Below are positions 49,938 to 59,520 of a DNA stretch of 64,000 nt, piece after piece; positions within the stretch are counted from its first letter, which is position 1, and every line of letters begins with the position of its first letter. Position numbers and translations under genes: made by a program. The notes beneath the pieces were generated by a model, which saw nothing but the letters and a program-made list of their open reading frames with translations, ran no database searches and was not told where the DNA came from. This DNA comes from Avidehalobacter sp964569265 (lineage in GTDB: Bacteria > Bacillota > Dehalobacteriia > UBA4068 > UBA4997), in NCBI GenBank assembly GCA_964569265.1, contig CAZMTO010000005.1:12290-76289 (forward strand), written 5' to 3'.

Positions 49938-50678
49938 ATGAAGCGAAAACTTTTAATTCTGTCGGTTCTGGCTATATGCTTGGCTACATATGCAGCCGGA
50001 ACTTTAGCGTACTTTTCGGTAGAAAGTACCGCGCACAATGTTATTACCAGCGGCGGGGTGGATATTACCCTGAACGAATGGGCCAACGAGGATAAAACCG
50101 AGGTTTACAACAAAAAGCAAACCGGTATTATGCCCGGCGCTAAAGTCACCAAAATTGTCGAGGTTAAAAATACCGGCGAATCGGACGCCTGGGTGCGCGT
50201 AAAGGTTAAAAAAGCCATAAGCCTAAAAGGCCCCGGTAACCCCGATTTAAGCCTTATTAACGTAAATTGCAACGATACCGACTGGACTTATAAAGACGGT
50301 TTCTTCTATTATAATACGCCGCTTAAACCCGGCGAGGTGACCGAACCCGTTTTTACCAAGGTTACGTTTGATAAAACTATGGGCAATATGTACCAGAACA
50401 GTACCGCTGCCGTAAGTGTCTACGCGCAGGCCGTGCAGTATGCCAACAATGGTGACGACGTTTTTGAAGCCAAGGGTTGGCCCGCTGATTCGTCCGAAGA
50501 CATTGATTGGGCCGGCACGGTAGATGATCCTAAGCCCGGCCGCCCGACCGACGCTAAACCGGCACCGGATAAACCGCTGACACCGTCGGTAAGTGAATCG
50601 GAGGTTGTTGAACCTGCCGAACCGACCGCGCCGACCGAACCCGTTGAACCTGTGGCCCCGGTTGAGCCGGAACTTTAG
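49938..50678 (+). CDS. SipW-dependent TasA/camelysin-like subunit 4 with Pro/Glu-rich tail
   Basis: A 246-residue secreted protein. The SipW-type signal ends AAGTLAYFSVESTAHNVITS. The mature domain has IMPGAKVTKIVEVKNTGESD and AWVRVKVKKA, the conserved PG...N..G...W/YVRV pattern, and YNTPLKPGEVTEPVF. From about residue 195 the C-terminus is Pro/Glu/Thr-rich (TEPVEPVAPVEPEL), a wall-spanning or flexible tail. Codons return to the chromosomal average, unlike subunits 1-3. AAGGAGG precedes the ATG at 49938. No sorting signal is present. Confidence 0.85.
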   Translation: MKRKLLILSVLAICLATYAAGTLAYFSVESTAHNVITSGGVDITLNEWANEDKTEVYNKKQTGIMPGAKVTKIVEVKNTGESDAWVRVKVKKAISLKGPGNPDLSLINVNCNDTDWTYKDGFFYYNTPLKPGEVTEPVFTKVTFDKTMGNMYQNSTAAVSVYAQAVQYANNGDDVFEAKGWPADSSEDIDWAGTVDDPKPGRPTDAKPAPDKPLTPSVSESEVVEPAEPTAPTEPVEPVAPVEPEL

Positions 50679-50695
50679 AATAAGGAGGCAACATT

Positions 50696-51678
50696 ATGAA
50701 GAACAAAAAAATATTTGCGCTGATTGTTGCTGTGCTTATGCTGGTTAGTATCTGTGTGCCCGGTATGCTGGCCTTTGGCGAAGACAGCGAAACATCAACA
50801 TCTGACTTTGCTATAGAAACCCCCGCAGAAACTCCTACCGAGGGTGAAACCGCTGAGCCTGCCACTCCTACCGAGGGTGAAACCGCTGAGCCTGCCACTC
50901 CTACCGAGGGTGAAACCGCTGAGCCTNNNNNNNNNNNNNNNNNNNNNNNNNNNNNNNNNNNNNNNNNNNNNNNNNNNNNNNNNNNNNNNNNNNNNNNNNN
51001 NNNNNNNNNNNNNNNNNNNNNNNNNNAACCGCTGAGCCTACCACTCCTACCGAGGGTGAAACCGCTGAGCCTACCACTCCTACCGAGGGTGAAACCGCTG
51101 AGCCTACCACTCCTACCGAGGGTGAAACCGCTGAGCCTACCACTCCTACCGAGGGTGAAACCGCTGAGCCTACCACTCCTACCGAGGGTGAAACCGCTGA
51201 GCCTACCACTCCTGCTGCAACCCCCACTATAGATAAAGTAGTTGCTGAGTACACTGTATATAGCAAGGCAATGGCGTGCACCACTATCGACGAGCTTTAC
51301 CTTGTGCTGGACGCTATGACCGAGGACGAGTATAACGCCCTTACCGCCCAGCAAAAGCTTGATATCGAGGCTAAAATCGCCGCGCTGACCGCCGAAACCA
51401 CCCCTAAGCAGGATGTTCCGGCACCGCTTGAAAACGCCGGCGAACTTTACAACAAGCTTATTGCTACCACTACCGCTGCTGATTTTGAAGCTATTGCTGC
51501 CGCAGCGACCGAAGATGAACTTAATCTTACCTGCGAAGAATTTGATTCTTTAGCGGCGCATTACCTTTATCTTACTAATGGTAGCTATCCCAGCAACGAA
51601 CCCGTTAGTTACGAAGACGAGCGACTTGGCATTGTAGACTTTACCGATGTTGCGCCTCTGGTAGATGCGGAAAATTAA
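50696..51678 (+). CDS. Secreted protein with 11-residue Glu/Thr/Pro repeats, interrupted by an assembly gap
   Basis: The N-terminus has a signal peptide (MKNKKIFALIVAVLMLVSIC, cleavage near GMLA). After ~45 residues the 11-residue repeat TPTEGETAEPA/T begins. 100 N (50927-51026) cut through the repeats. The frame before the gap and the frame after it differ only because the gap length is arbitrary; after the gap the repeats continue in the frame that leads to the stop at 51678. A unique C-terminal domain of ~150 residues follows (IDELYLVLDAMTEDEYNALT, LNLTCEEFDSLAAHYLYLTN), helical and acidic, unrecognised. Units before the gap end in Ala, after it in Thr. It is likely a rod-like spacer or adhesin in the fibre locus. 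The length is unknown. Confidence 0.75.
50831..51207 (+). repeat. 33-bp tandem coding repeat spanning the N-gap
   Basis: The 33-bp unit encodes TPTEGETAEPA/T. About three copies are visible before the gap and five complete ones after it, nearly identical apart from a GCC/ACC switch in the last codon. Such identity explains why assembly failed here. Confidence 0.93.
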
Positions 51679-51691
51679 TGGAGGTGCCACG

Positions 51692-54559
51692 ATGAAAGCA
51701 AAAATTGCGCACAAAACGCTAAAATTAAAGCAAAATTTTACGCTGCTGCTGCTTGTGGCGCTGGTTTGCTCGCTTATGGCGTTTAGCATTACCGCCATTG
51801 CCGATGCCGAAACCCCCACCGCAGGCGACCAACCTGTTGCCCTGGCTGAGGAAGCCCCTGAGGAAACCCCCGGCGGCACCACCGAGGGCATGGAAATTAA
51901 CAAAACCGCCACACTTAACACTGACGGCACTTACCAAATTACGCTGGAAGCCTACGCTACCGGCGAAACTATTTTGATTCCGGGCAAAGCAAAACCGGTA
52001 GATGTTGTTTTGGTACTTGACCAATCCGGTTCTATGGACGATTGCATAGTTTGTGGCGGAGATGGATGGCATGAAATTACTCCTAAATATGTGGCAGTAA
52101 AAGAAGTGAACACTTGGGGTACTTACTATATACAGCAAGGTTCTGGTTATGTAAGGGTTTATTACTGTAGTGGTTGGCATGGTTTAATTTTTAATACGTA
52201 TAATTGTTCCGGTGGTGCCGGTTGGTATACAAGCACTGACTCTTCCAGCCATACTGCTGCTAATAAAATTACACCTAAAACCACTACCGCCCCTAACGGC
52301 ACGGAGTTCTATGAATACGTTACGTATGAAGCCTGCACAACTCGTCTATCGGCACTCAAAACTTCCTTAGAAAGTTTTGTGGAAAGTGTGCATACCAAAG
52401 CAGTAACCGATAAAGTTAATCATCGTATTGCTTTTGTTGGTTTCGCTTCGGATGAAACTGGTAATACTAGCTATCAAAATACTGAGTTGTTTATCGGCTC
52501 CCAAGAGTATGGTTATGATGGTGGTCAAATAGCTAATCAGTATGGAAATGCTTTGCAGGATATGAGTACTGATGCTGGTTATCAAAATGCAAAAGATTCA
52601 ATAGACGAATTGGCTGCTGCTGGTGGTACTGCTACTAATTTGGGCGCAGAGATGGCGAATAGTGTTTTAGAGGCTTACAAAAACGAAGCAGGCAACAGTG
52701 AGCGTGCAAAGGTAGTGGTTATTTTTACTGACGGTGTGCCCGGCATTAAAACCGATGCATCAGATTCTACAAGAAAAAGCTATGCTAACAGTGCCATTGA
52801 ACAAACTTATATCTCTAAAAACACTTACAATGCTACCGTTTATACTGTCGGCGTTTTTGCAGGCGCGGATGCCAGCAACCCGAGTAGTTTAACCACCGAG
52901 ACAGATTGGGATGAAAGTGCCGTTGCTAACAAGTTTATGCATTTGTTATCCTCCAACTATCCTAAAGCTGAAAGCATGGATGTTTATGGCCAAATTGCTG
53001 ATCTAAAAGGTAAATCTCATTATCTTTCTGCCAGCAACCAAGATACCTTGCTTCAGATTTTTAACCAAATCGGTGCTAGCCTGCCTACCGGTGGTTCTTC
53101 CTCCGAGCTTACCTCTTCTGCCGTAATTAAGGATATTATCGCTCCGCAGTTCCAACTGCCGGAGGGTGCAACTGCCGCTAACATTACGCTGGAAACCTAC
53201 GCTTGCACCGGCGTTGATGGCAATGGTAACCGTACTTTCAGTAATACTGCCAACGCTACCGCTCTGAGCGCTACCGCAACCGTTAACGCAACAACCGGCA
53301 ACGTTGATGTAACCGGCTTCGACTTTAAGGAAAACTGGTGCGGCACCGATGTTACTTCGGAAGGGTCCGCTCCTCACGGTAACAAGCTGGTCATCAAGTT
53401 TAACGTACAAACTAAGCCCGGCTTCCTCGGCGGCAACGATGTTTATACCAACACTTCTGCCGGCGTCTACGAAAATTCTACCGCCACCGAACCCGTTATG
53501 ACTTTCGATCGCCCCACGGTTAACGTGCCCATTAACGCTGTTGCCGTAACCGCAACGGACAAAAATGTTTACCTGTTAGGCAGCCTCACCGCGGACGAGA
53601 TTAAGTCCGGCGCAACTGCCACTTGCGGTGGTGTATCCCTCAACTTAGCTGCTGAAAACTACGGTTTGGAATCCTGGCAAAATGACTACGTTGACATTAC
53701 CGTAACCTACACGGACGCGAGTGGCAACACCATTACCGACGTGAGCAATTTGCAAGACGATACAACCTACACCGTAACGGTAAAAGTTGCCCCCAAAACT
53801 AATGGTTCTACCACTGATCAGGGCACAGTTGCAACCGAAAAAACCAACAGCGCTACCGGCAAAATTAACGTATTTAAACCGGAGCTTACCTTTAAGGACA
53901 GCACAGTTTACTACGGCGATACTGCCCCCACGGATTATTCCGGCAACAAAACCGCTGAGGTTTGGAAGCACGGCGAAACTGATGCTACAACCGTTACAAT
54001 GACCGGCACTGCTCCCACGCTGGCTTTGACCTACACCCCGGATTCTAATGGCGTAAAAGACGGCAAGATTGCTGTTAAATCCGATATCCCGGTGGACGTA
54101 ACCGTTAAAATTGACACTACTGACGTAACTGATAAAACCAAGTTTAATCACACCAAATGTAAAGATGACGAAGCTGCTCCTACCGATGGCAAGTTCTGGT
54201 TGCACGTTAAAACCTGTAGCTTGACTATTACCAAGGCAGCGGGTACTGATACGACCATTGGTTCTGATGAGTACTTTGTGTTTAACGTTAAAAAGGACGG
54301 CGTTGCTTACACCCAGTTGACTATTACTGGTCCCGGCAGCGTAACCATTAGCGAGCTGCCCGTTGGCACTTACACCGTTGCGGAAGATACCAACTGGAGC
54401 TGGCGCTATAATCCGAGCTATAGCAAGACCGGTGCTACGTTGAGTTCCACTAACACAAGTGATACTATCACTTGCACCAACAACTTGACTACCAAGCAGT
54501 GGCTGAACGGCTTTAGCGCTATTGTTAAAAACGTGTTTGGCGCAACGAGTGTGCAGTAA
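51692..54559 (+). CDS. Large secreted von Willebrand factor A-domain protein
   Basis: A 955-residue exported protein with a conventional signal peptide (cleavage near AIADA). Residues ~100-460 form a vWA domain with the metal-ion-dependent adhesion site D110-x-S112-x-S114 (DQSGSM), the Thr loop GGTATNLG (~311-318) and Asp347 in IFTDGVPG. A Cys/Trp/Tyr/Gly-rich insert (~116-185; CIVCGGDGWHEI, CSGWHGLI) interrupts it right after the first motif. Several beta-sandwich modules follow (~470-840), then a Cna-B/SpaA-like module (~840-930; LTITKAAGTD, ISELPVGTYTVAED). The end lacks a sorting signal or membrane helix. The vWA-plus-beta-modules layout is that of pilus tip adhesins; its place among fibre genes supports that inference. 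The ATG at 51692 follows GGAGGTG. Confidence 0.87.
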   Translation: MKAKIAHKTLKLKQNFTLLLLVALVCSLMAFSITAIADAETPTAGDQPVALAEEAPEETPGGTTEGMEINKTATLNTDGTYQITLEAYATGETILIPGKAKPVDVVLVLDQSGSMDDCIVCGGDGWHEITPKYVAVKEVNTWGTYYIQQGSGYVRVYYCSGWHGLIFNTYNCSGGAGWYTSTDSSSHTAANKITPKTTTAPNGTEFYEYVTYEACTTRLSALKTSLESFVESVHTKAVTDKVNHRIAFVGFASDETGNTSYQNTELFIGSQEYGYDGGQIANQYGNALQDMSTDAGYQNAKDSIDELAAAGGTATNLGAEMANSVLEAYKNEAGNSERAKVVVIFTDGVPGIKTDASDSTRKSYANSAIEQTYISKNTYNATVYTVGVFAGADASNPSSLTTETDWDESAVANKFMHLLSSNYPKAESMDVYGQIADLKGKSHYLSASNQDTLLQIFNQIGASLPTGGSSSELTSSAVIKDIIAPQFQLPEGATAANITLETYACTGVDGNGNRTFSNTANATALSATATVNATTGNVDVTGFDFKENWCGTDVTSEGSAPHGNKLVIKFNVQTKPGFLGGNDVYTNTSAGVYENSTATEPVMTFDRPTVNVPINAVAVTATDKNVYLLGSLTADEIKSGATATCGGVSLNLAAENYGLESWQNDYVDITVTYTDASGNTITDVSNLQDDTTYTVTVKVAPKTNGSTTDQGTVATEKTNSATGKINVFKPELTFKDSTVYYGDTAPTDYSGNKTAEVWKHGETDATTVTMTGTAPTLALTYTPDSNGVKDGKIAVKSDIPVDVTVKIDTTDVTDKTKFNHTKCKDDEAAPTDGKFWLHVKTCSLTITKAAGTDTTIGSDEYFVFNVKKDGVAYTQLTITGPGSVTISELPVGTYTVAEDTNWSWRYNPSYSKTGATLSSTNTSDTITCTNNLTTKQWLNGFSAIVKNVFGATSVQ

Positions 54560-54577
54560 GTAAGGAGGGGTAAAAAA

Positions 54578-55156
54578 ATGTCTGAATCTATTAAAGGCAA
54601 GCTTTTAACCTTGCTGCTTACCATGCTTATTTTGGCGATGTTCACTGTGGGCGGCACCATGGCCTACATTGTTACCCACACCGATTCCATCGTAAATATT
54701 TTTAATCCGTCTAAAGTTACAACTGATGTTGATGAGGACTTTGACGGTACTGTAAAGAAAAATATTACCGTTACAAACACCGGCGATATTAACGCCTATG
54801 TGCGTGTAAAGCTGGTAACCTACCGCGTTGATGACGCCGGTAACCACATTGGCGGCACGGCAACTATACCGAGTTTTACACTTGGCACAGGTTGGGTTAA
54901 ATATGGCGATTGCTACTATTACACCACACCGGTTGAACCCGGTGCCACCACGCTGTCGCTGGTTGGTGCAAATGGCATTACGCTGCAACAGTATACCGAT
55001 GCTGACGGCGGCAAGCAGGTTATCGAGGTTATGGCTGAAGGAATTCAGGCCGGCCAGAATGCACCGGATGATTGCGGCGATGCTGTAAGAAATGCTTGGG
55101 GTGTTAATGTTAATCAAGATGGCACGGTTACTCCGGTGAAAAGTACAAGTAATTAA
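54578..55156 (+). CDS. SipW-dependent TasA/camelysin-like subunit 5
   Basis: A 192-residue secreted protein. The N-terminal membrane segment (KLLTLLLTMLILAMF) ends in the SipW-type site VGGTMAYIVTHTDSIVNIFN. The mature part has VKKNITVTNTGDINAYVRVK and YYYTTPVEPGATTLSLVG, again the N-x-G-x-x-x-A-Y/W-V-R-V pattern. It most resembles subunit 4 in the YYxTPxxPG region. Short gaps to the vWA gene (18 nt) and to the anchor gene (12 nt) suggest that these three products work together. AGGAGGGG precedes the ATG. Confidence 0.85.
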   Translation: MSESIKGKLLTLLLTMLILAMFTVGGTMAYIVTHTDSIVNIFNPSKVTTDVDEDFDGTVKKNITVTNTGDINAYVRVKLVTYRVDDAGNHIGGTATIPSFTLGTGWVKYGDCYYYTTPVEPGATTLSLVGANGITLQQYTDADGGKQVIEVMAEGIQAGQNAPDDCGDAVRNAWGVNVNQDGTVTPVKSTSN

Positions 55157-55168
55157 GGGGGTGGCGAT

Positions 55169-56338
55169 ATGATAAAGTCAATTAAAAAGCTTTGCACGTT
55201 TATGTTGGCGCTAATCGCCATGCTGGCCATGGCCAATGTTGCTTTGGCCGCCGAAACTCCGACTATTACCTTTAACGGCACCACTACGGAATTTGCCTTT
55301 GGCAGCGAATACACCGCTACCGACCTGTTTGACGGCTTTAAGGGCGTTATGCCCGGCGATGATCTGGAGCAGCAGATTGTGTTTACCAACAGTGCCAAAA
55401 AGTTCGACTACGTTAAGGTTTATATGAGAGTTGTGCCGCACACCGACACTGTGACCGGTGGCGAGCTGACTGACGGCGAGCTGACCGATAACGGTACCGT
55501 TGTTGCGCCGACCGGCAACCCGATGAATGAAAACGTGGCTGCCAAAACCACTTTTAATGATATGGTGGCCTTTTTGAACCAGCTTGAAATGCAGGTTTAT
55601 CACAACGATAAGGGCACCGGCAATGTTGACCAGCTTATTTACGAGGCTAAGCTGGGCAAACTGGCCGATTTAAAAACCGACAACATTTATCTTGGTAAGT
55701 TTAAAGAGGGCGAAACCAGCGATATTACGGTAAAATTGCAGGTGCCGAGAGAGATGGGCAACGAATATGCCAACAAGATCGGTGAGGTTGACTGGGTGAT
55801 TACCGTAGAGGGCTACACTGACGACGGCGGCGGTGGCGGCGATGAAAAGCCGAATCCTCCGAACCCTCCGACACCTCCGAATCCTCCGGGTGGCGGCGAT
55901 GACCCGTCTACCCCGTCTGAACCTGGTGGCCCCGGCGAGCCCGGCAGTATGGGCAACACCGACACCATTACCGTTAACAAGGTTTGGAGCGGTGACGCTG
56001 CCAGCAAACGTCCGGAATCGGCAACCTTTACCCTGTACCAGAACGACGTTGCTTATGACGTAATTACTCTGGGCGAATGGAACAACTGGACTTATACCTG
56101 GACCGGCCTTGATATGACCGAGCGCTGGCAGGTTGTAGAGACCGAATTGGCCGGCTACGAGGCTGCATACAGCTTAAACGGCAATGTGCTTACGGTAACC
56201 AACATTGCCAACAGCCCCGAAACCCTGCTTAAAACCGGTCAGCTTAACTGGCCCATTGCCGTGCTGGGTGGTTTCGGCGCCGCCTTTATGCTGGCTGGCT
56301 TAGCCATGATGTTTAAGAAGAAGCATAGCAATGCCTAA
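55169..56338 (+). CDS. Sortase-anchored surface protein: TasA-like domain + Pro linker + Cna-B domain + LLKTG
   Basis: A 389-residue surface protein. An ordinary signal peptide (cleavage near ALA-AE) is followed by a domain (~28-220) whose VMPGDDLEQQIVFTNSAKKF and YVKVYMRVVPH repeat the PG...N....YV.V pattern of the fibre subunits. Next come a Gly/Pro-rich linker (NPPTPPNPPGGGDDPS), a Cna-B-type module (~265-345; TITVNKVWSGDA, WTGLDMTERWQVVETELAGY) and a C-terminal sorting signal: LLKTG (353-357), a hydrophobic helix and KKKHSNA. LLKTG replaces canonical LPXTG. It is the only gene in the locus with a sorting signal and it overlaps the sortase gene by 8 nt, so it is probably the wall-attached base of the fibre. 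Confidence 0.9.
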   Translation: MIKSIKKLCTFMLALIAMLAMANVALAAETPTITFNGTTTEFAFGSEYTATDLFDGFKGVMPGDDLEQQIVFTNSAKKFDYVKVYMRVVPHTDTVTGGELTDGELTDNGTVVAPTGNPMNENVAAKTTFNDMVAFLNQLEMQVYHNDKGTGNVDQLIYEAKLGKLADLKTDNIYLGKFKEGETSDITVKLQVPREMGNEYANKIGEVDWVITVEGYTDDGGGGGDEKPNPPNPPTPPNPPGGGDDPSTPSEPGGPGEPGSMGNTDTITVNKVWSGDAASKRPESATFTLYQNDVAYDVITLGEWNNWTYTWTGLDMTERWQVVETELAGYEAAYSLNGNVLTVTNIANSPETLLKTGQLNWPIAVLGGFGAAFMLAGLAMMFKKKHSNA

Positions 56339-56915
56339 AAAACTTGGCGTTATATTTGTAGCAGCCGGGGCAGTGATGATTTTATCAGCGCTGCTCCTGT
56401 TGCTTTATAATTGGTACGAAGACGACCGCGCCGGCAGAGAAGCCGAAGAAATGCTGGCCGAGGTAGAGTCGATAATGGCCCAAAAGCAAACCGCCGATGA
56501 TGACACCGAGGAAAAATTTCCGTCGGCGTATGGCTTTGAATATGCCGGGTATTTGGAGATACCTGCGCTGGAGCTGGCATTGCCGGTGATAAACGATTGG
56601 GACGAAAACCGCCTGAAAATTGCGCCCTGCCGCCATTTTGGGTCGGTGGCCGACGATGATTTGGTGATAGCCGCGCATAACTACCGCAACCATTTTGGCC
56701 GCCTAAAGCGGCTGACGGTGGGGGACAGCGTGCTGTTTACCGATATGGACGGGCAGCAGATAAGCTACACGGTGGTGCGTACCGCCACCTTAGACCCGAC
56801 CGACGTTGATGCTGTGCGCTACAGCGGCAATGATCTGGTGCTGTATACCTGCACTAAAGACGGCCAGACGCGCGTTACGGTTTTTTGTGACCGCGTGGCC
56901 GATGATGCTGCATAA
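56331..56915 (+). CDS. Sortase
   Basis: A 194-residue membrane transpeptidase. An N-terminal anchor (residues 5-27) precedes a variable stalk and the sortase barrel. Catalytic His116 is in VIAAHNYRNHF, Cys174 in LVLYTCTKDG and Arg181 in TRVTVFC. The start of the fold (YAGYLEIPALELALPVIN) is also typical. The small size and overlap with the LLKTG-protein gene suggest a dedicated housekeeper of this locus; class B- or D-like by appearance, not resolved here. The start is an ATG inside the preceding gene without a strong ribosome-binding site, so it is translationally coupled. Confidence 0.92.
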   Translation: MPKKLGVIFVAAGAVMILSALLLLLYNWYEDDRAGREAEEMLAEVESIMAQKQTADDDTEEKFPSAYGFEYAGYLEIPALELALPVINDWDENRLKIAPCRHFGSVADDDLVIAAHNYRNHFGRLKRLTVGDSVLFTDMDGQQISYTVVRTATLDPTDVDAVRYSGNDLVLYTCTKDGQTRVTVFCDRVADDAA

Positions 56916-56954
56916 AAAAATCTTACCCTGCGTGCTGTAGGGTAAGATTTTTTT
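56914..56954. terminator. Bidirectional terminator closing the fibre locus
   Basis: AAAAAAATCTTACCCT (56914-56929) pairs with AGGGTAAGATTTTTTT (56939-56954), serving the sortase transcript and the convergent znuB transcript. Confidence 0.94.
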
Positions 56955-56971
56955 GTTTGTTTTGCAGTAAA

Positions 56972-57804
56972 TCAGCGGCGTTTAAGCAAGCCGACAGCCG
57001 AGCAGATAAGAAACATCAGCAGGTTTACGATAACCACGGTGGCGCCCACGGGGGTTTCGGCCAGAATAGAAAGGATGATACCGACCGCCGCCGCAAACAC
57101 CGATATTACAGCGGAACAAATTGTTACCGCGCGGAAGCTGTTAAGCAGGCGCATTGCCGACAGCGCCGGAAAGATGACCAGAGCTGAAATAAGCAGCGAA
57201 CCGACCAACTTCATGGCCAGCACAATAATAACCGCAATAACAACGGCAATCAGCAGGTTATAAGCGCCGGCGCGGGTGCCGCAGGCACGGGCAAAGCTTT
57301 CGTCAAAGGTTACGGCAAAAATTTTGTTGTAGCAGGCCACAAACAGCACAATAACCAGCAGCGACATAATCACCGACAAACCAACCTCGTTGCCGGTAAG
57401 GGTTAAAATGCTGGTAGAGCCAAACAGCGTGTTGCAAACGTCACCGGCAATGTTGGGGCCGGTGGCAAACACGTTCATAAGCAGGTAGCCAATGGCCAGC
57501 GCGCTTACCGACAGCATGGCAATGGCAGCGTCGCCGCGTATTTTGGCCTTTTGGCCGGCACACAGCAGCAGCACCGCGCAAAAAATGGTAGCCGGCAGCA
57601 CAAACAGCATATCGTTGCTTAAATTTAGCGCCGATGCTATAGCCAGCGCACCAAATGCCACGTGAGAAAGTCCGTCACCGATGAAGGAAAAGCGCTTTAG
57701 CACCAGCGTTACGCCCAGCAGCGACGAACACAGCGCAATAAGCACGCCCACAATAAAGGCATACCAGACGAACGGGTATTGGGCGTACATCAGCAGTTTT
57801 TCGG

Positions 57805-57811
<7 letters not shown>
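56972..57811 (-). CDS. znuB: Zinc/manganese-type ABC transporter permease
   Basis: A 279-residue membrane permease of the ABC-3 family (ZnuB/MntB type) importing a divalent metal. Many hydrophobic helices are seen, with the family segments LLGVTLVLKRFSFIGDGLSH and VAFGALAIA near the N-terminus and LVGSLLISALVIFPALSAMR toward the end. The ATG at 57811 is 9 nt after GGAGG; a GTG at 57817 is closer to that site and less likely. It overlaps the end of znuC by 7 nt. Confidence 0.92.
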
Positions 57812-58512
<701 letters not shown>

Positions 58513-58531
58513 AATGCCCTCCTGTTTACGG

Positions 58532-59503
58532 TTAATTAAGCGCATTGACCAGCGCCGCTAAATTGCTTTGCATAACACCAAGGTAGGTGGTGCCGGCGGC
58601 AATATCGGCGGTGGTTACAGACTGCATAGAGTCTAAAACGATGATTTTGGTGTTTGGTTGCTGCGCGGTGCTTATAACGGTATCGGCCAGAGAAGTATCC
58701 GATTTTTCGCAGGTTAGCACGGCGGGCAGCTTAAGGTCTGCAAGCGTGTCCGACAAGGATTTTACGGTTTCAAACGATGCCGCAGTTTCGGCTGAACAGC
58801 CGGGGTAGGCGGCATACCAGTTCAGGCGGTAATCTTCTGCCAGATACGCAAACGGAAAACGATCAGCTACCATTATGGTTTGATAAGCGGCGGTATCTAT
58901 TGCCGCTTGATATTCACTGTCCAGCGCGGTAAGCCGGTTTATGTAGGCGGCGGCGTTGGCGCGGTAGGTATCGGCATTATCGGGGTCAATTTCTGCCAGC
59001 TTTTCGGCAATGGCGTTGGTGCAAATTACCGCATTCTTCAACGACAGCCAGATGTGTTCATCAAGCTCCGGCTCATCGGCGTGCTCGTGGTCGTGGTCGT
59101 CGGCAGAAACATTCTCGTCGTTAACCGTCAGCAGGGGCATATTGTCGGCAATTACTGTTAACAGGGGCATAGCATAGGCGGTGGCAGCGGTTTGCTCCAC
59201 GGCGTTTGTAACCCAACTGTCAGATTCACCGCCGATGTAGATGAACAAATCACAGTCGGAAATCATAACAAAATCGCGGGCAATGGGCTGGTAGCTGTGC
59301 ATATCCGCACCGGTATCGGCACCCAGCAAATTTACCTGTGTGTTAACGTCACCGATAACATTGGTTGTCCAATCATAGGCAGCAAAATTATCGGTAACCA
59401 CCGTAATTTCGGCGGTTTGGTTGTCGGCAGGTGTTTCGCCGCAGGCGCAAAGCCCCAGCGATAAAAGCCCCAGCATAGCAAGTATGGCAAAAAGTTTTTT
59501 CAT
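58532..59503 (-). CDS. znuA: Zinc/manganese-type ABC transporter substrate-binding lipoprotein
   Basis: A 323-residue solute-binding lipoprotein (lipobox LGLCAC after a hydrophobic leader). Metal-site segments are ADMHSYQPIARD and LDEHIWLSLKNA. A His/Asp/Glu-rich loop DDHDHEHADEPE, common in zinc-binding ZnuA/AdcA, lies between them. At the third ligand position the sequence is VADRFPFAYLAEDY (Asp where classical ZnuA has His), followed by AAYPGCSAETAASFET; this marks a Firmicute subfamily and leaves the exact metal open. It is the first gene of the - strand znu operon, with a promoter and palindrome upstream. Confidence 0.9.
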   Translation of the reverse strand: MKKLFAILAMLGLLSLGLCACGETPADNQTAEITVVTDNFAAYDWTTNVIGDVNTQVNLLGADTGADMHSYQPIARDFVMISDCDLFIYIGGESDSWVTNAVEQTAATAYAMPLLTVIADNMPLLTVNDENVSADDHDHEHADEPELDEHIWLSLKNAVICTNAIAEKLAEIDPDNADTYRANAAAYINRLTALDSEYQAAIDTAAYQTIMVADRFPFAYLAEDYRLNWYAAYPGCSAETAASFETVKSLSDTLADLKLPAVLTCEKSDTSLADTVISTAQQPNTKIIVLDSMQSVTTADIAAGTTYLGVMQSNLAALVNALN

Positions 59504-59520
59504 AAAACAAAAGTTCTCCT

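Noticed and set aside
50831..51207. Possible CRISPR-like array (33-bp repeats)
   Set aside because: The repeats are directly adjacent without spacers and encode an 11-residue peptide in frame, so they are coding tandem repeats.
50696..51232. A frameshift or pseudogene at the repeat protein
   Set aside because: The apparent frame change coincides with a 100-N gap of arbitrary length. Both sides encode the same repeat, so there is no evidence for a real frameshift.
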